Positions 59,705 through 64,000 of a DNA stretch of 64,000 bases are shown piece after piece. How positions within the stretch are numbered: position 1 is the first letter of the stretch; every line of letters starts with the position of its first letter. The position numbers were made by a program, and so were the translations under genes. The notes beneath the pieces were generated by a model. The model worked only from the letters and a program-made list of their open reading frames with translations, ran no database searches and was not told where the DNA came from. Location: the NCBI GenBank assembly GCA_020633675.1, contig JACKDE010000004.1, positions 310,001 to 374,000 on the forward strand. The letters are read 5' to 3'. The stretch comes from Deferribacteres bacterium (GTDB lineage Bacteria > Zhuqueibacterota > Zhuqueibacteria > Zhuqueibacterales > Geothermadaptataceae).

Positions 59705-61132
59705 CTATTTTAGGGCATAAACAAAACCATCGCGAGTGCCCACCAGTATGGTGCCCTGCCAGAGAATTGGCGATGAGACGATATAATTCCCCAGTTTTAG
59801 TTGCCAAAGGATGCTACCGTCTTTGGCGTCAATGCCATAGAGATAGCCAGCATAATCTGCAGTGACTATTCGGTCAGCGATTAGAATTGGCGATGACCAA
59901 CTGCCGTCTCGCAGGCGCGTCTTCCACTGCAATGCTCCGGTTTTCTTATCGAGTGAGTAGAGATAGCGATCATCGCCGGTAATAATCACTCGTTTTTCGT
60001 TAAGTGCCGGCGTGGAAAAAATGCCTTTGCGGCCGGTTTCAAAAAACCACAACGAATCGCCATCAAAAGAAAGCTTGTACAAGCCGCCCGGCTTTTCGAC
60101 AAAATCCTGTTCGACGCCAATATAAAAACTGCTGTCTGCGAAGTCAACTACAGGCGAACTATCGGTATCGTCCCCGGTTTCGAATTGCGCCAACAGCTCA
60201 CCGTGCTTTTTATCCAGAATAAAAATTTTCCCCCTGCCGGAGCCCACAATCACACGATCGCCAGCGATGGCGACACTCGACTCAATCCCAACATAAGGCT
60301 TGCCCGTCTCTTCGTAAACAAAATCCGACCGCGGCGTACTTTCAGGAAACACCCAATGCCGTGCAAAGGGCGGCTCCAAACTGACCTTGCGCACATAACC
60401 ATCCTCACCCCCGATAAAAAAGGACTCGCCATCGACCGCAGGACTGCTGTCAAAATCATAGGATGCACTCGGAGTGTAAATCGCTTCCTCGCGGTGTAGC
60501 ACTTCAAAGGTGGTTTTATCGAGTATGTGCACTGCATTATCCCATGAGCCAAAAAGCACATATCGATCGGTTACAGAAGGACTGCTTTTGATAATATTGA
60601 AATTTTGCTTCGACTTCAGCACTTCGCGACCAGTATAAAAATCAAGCTTGTACAGATGCCCATCGAGAGATGCGATATAAACAAATGTGCCTTCCTGCTC
60701 TACAGATACCGCCGGCTGTCCGGTCCAGCCGAGCCCTTCCCACGGTGTTTCCAATGTCTTGCTGAAGCTTTGACCGGTACGAAATCGCCAAAGGACCGCG
60801 GGTGCCTGTCTTGAAATGACGCCTGTTCCATAAAACGTGTGGGCAGGATTGCCACGAAACATGCGAACACCACTGGAAGAATAGGCAAAGGAATCCGGGT
60901 TGCTGCGAAAAAAATCCATTGCGCGCAAATCGCCGTGCAGACCTTTAAACCAAACAACTGGCTGTCTTTTGATCGTTGGAACCAATGTGTGTTTTTGGAT
61001 TTTTAAAATTGGTGGCAGGGAAAAATCAATCTCGGGCGGGGAATGATGAGCACACCCACTTACGCACGTCAAGAGGATCAAAGCGAGTCGCAATTTAGAT
61101 ATGTCTTGTACCGAGCGTAAATGGGTGAGCAT
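59705..61132 (-). CDS. PQQ-propeller-repeat lipoprotein
   Basis: A 475-residue protein with an N-terminal hydrophobic segment and a lipobox (LILLTCVSGC), so probably an outer-membrane or periplasmic lipoprotein. The body has about seven PQQ-type blades, recognisable by repeats such as TFVYIASLDGHLYKLDFYTG, FFIGGEDGYVRKVSL, VIVGSGRGKIFILDKKHGEL and YLYSLDKKTGALQWKTRL. This is the BamB-like scaffold, but the catalytic residues of quinoprotein dehydrogenases are not evident. The function is probably protein binding. Neighbours give no pathway. Confidence 0.82.
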   Translation of the reverse strand: MLTHLRSVQDISKLRLALILLTCVSGCAHHSPPEIDFSLPPILKIQKHTLVPTIKRQPVVWFKGLHGDLRAMDFFRSNPDSFAYSSSGVRMFRGNPAHTFYGTGVISRQAPAVLWRFRTGQSFSKTLETPWEGLGWTGQPAVSVEQEGTFVYIASLDGHLYKLDFYTGREVLKSKQNFNIIKSSPSVTDRYVLFGSWDNAVHILDKTTFEVLHREEAIYTPSASYDFDSSPAVDGESFFIGGEDGYVRKVSLEPPFARHWVFPESTPRSDFVYEETGKPYVGIESSVAIAGDRVIVGSGRGKIFILDKKHGELLAQFETGDDTDSSPVVDFADSSFYIGVEQDFVEKPGGLYKLSFDGDSLWFFETGRKGIFSTPALNEKRVIITGDDRYLYSLDKKTGALQWKTRLRDGSWSSPILIADRIVTADYAGYLYGIDAKDGSILWQLKLGNYIVSSPILWQGTILVGTRDGFVYALK

Positions 61133-61156
61133 GCTTCAATTCAGGCTAAAAAATGG

Positions 61157-61621
61157 TTACTTTTTCTTGGAGGTCTTCTCTGCTTCAGGTTCGACTCCGG
61201 CAGCCACTTCTTCTGCTGTTGGTGTTTCCGGTTCGCTTTCTTTATCAGCAGCTTCGGTCGCAGGCGCTTCTTCCGCTGGCTGCTCGGCAGCAGCAGCATT
61301 GCTCTGTGTCCGCGCTACATGGTCGTATTCATCTTTTTTCAGCGACAACCGTTCTTCGAGATCTTCGATACCCGAGATGATGCTTTGTACCTGATTATCT
61401 TCGTTGACCGAAGTATTTTTGCCTTTGGCGATCAACATATAAACCCGTGTACCCAGCTCGATGTATTTTTTCTCGATATCACGATTGATCGAAAGAATGT
61501 CCATCTTCAACCGGCCCATGTGGGTTAACTGGTCGGTTTTAGCAACGACCTTGTCAAAACCAACCTTTACCGTTTTGACCACATCATCAAAAAATCTCTC
61601 AACTGACTCTTTTTTTTCCAT
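61157..61621 (-). CDS. Coiled-coil protein of unknown function
   Basis: A 154-residue soluble protein. The first 100 residues are helical with heptad-like spacing (SVERFFDDVVKTVKVGFDKV ... INRDIEKKYIELGTRVYMLI ... IEDLEERLSLKKDEYDHV). The last 50 are Ala/Glu/Pro-rich and end in a Lys cluster, probably disordered. It resembles the small YtxH-like or phasin-like helical proteins but I cannot name a family. AAGGAG stands 6 nt before the ATG at 61621. Confidence 0.75.
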   Translation of the reverse strand: MEKKESVERFFDDVVKTVKVGFDKVVAKTDQLTHMGRLKMDILSINRDIEKKYIELGTRVYMLIAKGKNTSVNEDNQVQSIISGIEDLEERLSLKKDEYDHVARTQSNAAAAEQPAEEAPATEAADKESEPETPTAEEVAAGVEPEAEKTSKKK

Positions 61622-61827
61622 AAAAAGCTCCTTTTGCTTGTTCTGATTTGAATTAAACCGGCTCCGAAAGCCGCGCAATGCAACTAATGTAGCCACTGCA
61701 GCGAGAAAAAGCAAGCTGCAAAGACAGGCTGCAATGAGTTGCGATCATGACCTATCCATGACTGATGGCCTATACGGCATATTAACGGAAAAGGTTTACA
61801 GATTCAAAACAAAATGCACAAATACTG

Positions 61828-62580
61828 TTAAATCCTGCCAAGCAAAAGGTGTATTGGCCACGTTATCGTGTGTGGCTGTTCGGCATCCCCCCAGGCAGCC
61901 TGCAAATCTGCTCGGATTTCATCGACTGGATCGGCTGCATGTGCTTCTTTATAGCGTTGCGTTGCTGACCAGGTTGAAAAATAGCCTGCGAGATGGATCA
62001 TCTTCCATTCAGCTGTCATGGCAAAATCCGGCGTCGGAATTCTCTGAAACGGAAACGGAATGATGTTAAAATTGGCTTCGATGTGAGCACGTTCGGCCGG
62101 CCAATATGTGCCGACAATCTCTCTGTAAAAATAATTCATAACAGTATCGACCGCTGGCGTGATGTGTGCGATGCCGTAACACCAGGCTGCAATCAGGCCG
62201 CCCGGGCGCACAACACGGCGAACTTCATCATAAAATTTTGGCCAGTCAAACCAGTGCAGCGCCTGGGCAACCAGCACCAAATCCATTGACTGCCTTTGAA
62301 GCGGCACATCTTCCGCGGGTGCGATGAGGTACTCGATTTGGCGGTGCGGTGCGGCTTGCTCAATCTGTTTTTCGCTTGCGTCGGTAGCGATGATTTTATC
62401 AAAAAAGGGCACCATGCCATGAGCAGCCTGGCCGTTGCCTGTTGCGCAATCCCATGCCATTTCGTGGCGAGAGACGTGCGAGGCGATGTGTCGAAACAAG
62501 GCCTCTGGATAGTGTGGCCGGTAAGTCTGGTAAGCAGCGGCTTGTTTCGAAAAATGATCTTTAAAAGGAGTGTCAGCCAT
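61828..62580 (-). CDS. Class I SAM-dependent methyltransferase
   Basis: A 250-residue methyltransferase of the UbiE/SmtA type. SAM motif I is WDCATGNGQAAHGMVPFF, followed by the acidic residue in IIATDASEKQIEQA, LVAQALHWFDWPKFYDEV and VRRVVRPGGLIAAW. Proteins with the HWFD motif act on small molecules such as trans-aconitate or lipids; the substrate is unknown. The start at 62580 overlaps the end of the HD gene region closely, and the two genes are probably co-transcribed. Confidence 0.88.
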   Translation of the reverse strand: MADTPFKDHFSKQAAAYQTYRPHYPEALFRHIASHVSRHEMAWDCATGNGQAAHGMVPFFDKIIATDASEKQIEQAAPHRQIEYLIAPAEDVPLQRQSMDLVLVAQALHWFDWPKFYDEVRRVVRPGGLIAAWCYGIAHITPAVDTVMNYFYREIVGTYWPAERAHIEANFNIIPFPFQRIPTPDFAMTAEWKMIHLAGYFSTWSATQRYKEAHAADPVDEIRADLQAAWGDAEQPHTITWPIHLLLGRI

Positions 62581-62596
62581 TCGCTTTTTGGTACCG

Positions 62597-63163
62597 TTAC
62601 TGCGCGCTGCCATCGAGCCCAAGCGTCGGTGCGATGCTTTTCAGCGCTTCAATGACGTTATTGATGTGATCATCAAGAGCCAGGCCCAGCAGTTCCGCGC
62701 CGCGATGAATATCGTCACGATTGACGGCACGCGCAAAGCCGGGCTGCTTCAGCTTTTTCTTGACCGATTTTGCCTTCATATCCAGAATGCTGGCATTGGG
62801 GCGCACATAGGCACATGCAGTGACAAAACCACACAATTCATCGACAGCGAGCAATGTTTTTTCAAGTTGTGTCTCCGCCACAACTCCGGTGTACTCAGCA
62901 TGCGCTAAAATCGCCCGGGTGATCTCTTCGGACACACCCTTTTCCTGCAAATAGTTCACTGCTACATAAGGATGCTCTTCTTTGGTTGGATGCTTTTCAT
63001 AATCCATGTCGTGCAGCAACCCGACCACTGCCCATTTTTCTTCATCTTCACCGAACTTTTTCGCATACCACACCATGGCAGCTTCTACAGCCAGCATGTG
63101 CTTGCGCAAATTATCGCTTTCGGTCCATTCGGTCATTAAAGAATAGGCTTGTTCTCTTGTCAT
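62597..63163 (-). CDS. HD-domain hydrolase
   Basis: A 188-residue protein with an HD metal-dependent phosphohydrolase domain: NLRKHMLAVEAAMVWYA, the HD pair in VVGLLHDMDYEKHPTKEEH, and a later ILAHAEYTG and LAVDELCGFVTACAYVRP. The family acts on nucleotides or phosphoesters. This compact version is often annotated as a putative hydrolase without a defined substrate. It lies between the agmatinase-family gene and the methyltransferase. Confidence 0.88.
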   Translation of the reverse strand: MTREQAYSLMTEWTESDNLRKHMLAVEAAMVWYAKKFGEDEEKWAVVGLLHDMDYEKHPTKEEHPYVAVNYLQEKGVSEEITRAILAHAEYTGVVAETQLEKTLLAVDELCGFVTACAYVRPNASILDMKAKSVKKKLKQPGFARAVNRDDIHRGAELLGLALDDHINNVIEALKSIAPTLGLDGSAQ

Positions 63164-63196
63164 GCTCGCGACCTTGCTTCCTATTTTCGATTCAAA

Positions 63197-64000
63197 TTAC
63201 ATACTGCGCTTGGCGACATAACCCATGGCTTCGTGCAACAATCGCGCGGCTAAAATGGCAGTCTGATTGTTTTGATCGATTTCAGTATTGACCTCCACCA
63301 CATCCATGCCGATCAGTTTCCAACGCATATCCTGAATGAAGTTGAGTGCTTGCCGCGGGGTCAGCCCGCCGGGCACAGGATGTGATACACCAGGCGCATA
63401 AGCTGGATCGAAGCAATCCATATCGATGCTGATGTATACCGGCGCCCCGTCTTCCAAAAAAGCCAACGATGGCAGGCTCTGCAGGAGATTTCGCGCGTAG
63501 AATACCCGCAGTTTGGCATTATATTTATCGGCCAGTTGCTGCTGCATGGCGTTCATGGTGCGGATGCCGATTTGGGTTACACTCGCGACATGGTCCATTT
63601 CCAGAATGCGCGCACAAACACAGGCATGCGAATAGATATTGTTGTTGTAATCGGGATACAGATCCGGATGGGCATCGAAATGGATGTAGTGAATCGGCTC
63701 CTTCAGCACAGCCATCGCCTCCACAACTGGCATCGTGATGGCGTGATCGCCTCCCACAAAAAACGGTTTTTTGCCGGAAAGAAAAATGTTTTCAGACTGC
63801 TTGCGGTAATAGTCAGAGGTCTCATCCCAGGTGTTTTTGGCAGCAAAATCGCCGAGATCGGTGACCATGCGATACATATCCACGCCGGATTCGGTCGTAG
63901 CGCTAAAACAGTTGCCGTCGTATGCGTTGCGCACGCGATCCGGAGCGCGCTTGCTGCCGCGGCGAAATGATGATTGCGAATCGGATGGCAGTCCGGCAAA
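63197..64000 (-). CDS. Agmatinase/arginase-family ureohydrolase (partial)
   Basis: 268 C-terminal residues; the N-terminus is cut by the right edge, and the reading frame stays open to the last base (beginning FAGLPSDSQSSFRRGSKRAP). Binuclear manganese motifs are visible: FFVGGDHAI (His), HFDAHPDLYPD (Asp-His-Asp), and SIDMDCFDPAYAPG (two Asp). The chain ends near GYVAKRS. With speA elsewhere in the window, agmatine hydrolysis to putrescine is the likely reaction, but guanidino-acid substrates cannot be excluded. Confidence 0.88.
   Translation of the reverse strand, partial: FAGLPSDSQSSFRRGSKRAPDRVRNAYDGNCFSATTESGVDMYRMVTDLGDFAAKNTWDETSDYYRKQSENIFLSGKKPFFVGGDHAITMPVVEAMAVLKEPIHYIHFDAHPDLYPDYNNNIYSHACVCARILEMDHVASVTQIGIRTMNAMQQQLADKYNAKLRVFYARNLLQSLPSLAFLEDGAPVYISIDMDCFDPAYAPGVSHPVPGGLTPRQALNFIQDMRWKLIGMDVVEVNTEIDQNNQTAILAARLLHEAMGYVAKRSM

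Overview
The window looks like a chromosomal segment of a free-living Gram-negative bacterium of the FCB group, most likely Calditrichota, KSB1 or a related lineage. The evidence is an LpxC-FabZ fusion, a secreted protein with a C-terminal Por/T9SS sorting domain of the YPNPFNPST type, two TonB-dependent receptors with carboxypeptidase-like N-terminal domains, an Alternative Complex III start (actA-actB) and a complete lipid A/BAM cluster. No rRNA, tRNA, integrase, transposase, prophage or CRISPR array was recognised.

Layout. (1) 1-1591, minus strand: actA and the N-terminal part of actB, quinol-oxidising Alternative Complex III. (2) 2419-5289, plus strand: gcvP, ending at a bidirectional terminator. 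(3) 5498-13541, minus strand: one long probable operon, cdd-udk followed by kynurenine catabolism (aminomuconate deaminase, 3-hydroxyanthranilate dioxygenase, ACMS decarboxylase, kynurenine formamidase, kynureninase, kynurenine 3-monooxygenase). Two small genes (DUF1428 and a VOC protein) sit inside it. Both end in a TAA embedded in an integron attC-like core, and a 72-bp attC-like dyad lies between them, so they look like inserted gene cassettes. (4) ssb, an APC permease fused to PTS-EIIA and RCK_C domains, and speA (13621-18493).

(5) 18494-26358: a repeat-rich spacer, then a T9SS-exported protein made of two near-identical 454-residue units (a 1.33-kb tandem DNA duplication), its neighbouring TonB-dependent receptor and a small secreted protein. 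(6) 26694-29901: arsenic resistance, arsR with a palindromic operator, arsC, a ProC-like reductase and an ACR3 efflux pump. (7) 30247-32662: a PhoB/PhoR-type two-component system. (8) 32705-43721: a DUF1801 protein, a lipoprotein plus TonB receptor pair, a PLP-dependent dehydratase, a PhzF protein, an SDR, an M23 peptidase, an RsbU-type phosphatase, a YXWGXW protein, a histidine phosphatase and a CBS protein.

(9) 43763-57579, minus strand: envelope biogenesis in the order uppS-tamB-bamA-skp-lpxD-lpxC/fabZ-lpxA-OMP-dxr. lpxD appears to lack a standard start codon and may use AUC. (10) 57869-64000: a small unknown protein with a very strong ribosome binding site, a DUF2851 protein, a PQQ-propeller lipoprotein, a coiled-coil protein, a methyltransferase, an HD protein and a truncated agmatinase-family gene.

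The most interesting observations are the cassette-like insertion in the kynurenine operon, the ProC-like gene in the ars operon, the fresh internal duplication in the T9SS protein, the permease/EIIA/RCK fusion and the lpxD start.
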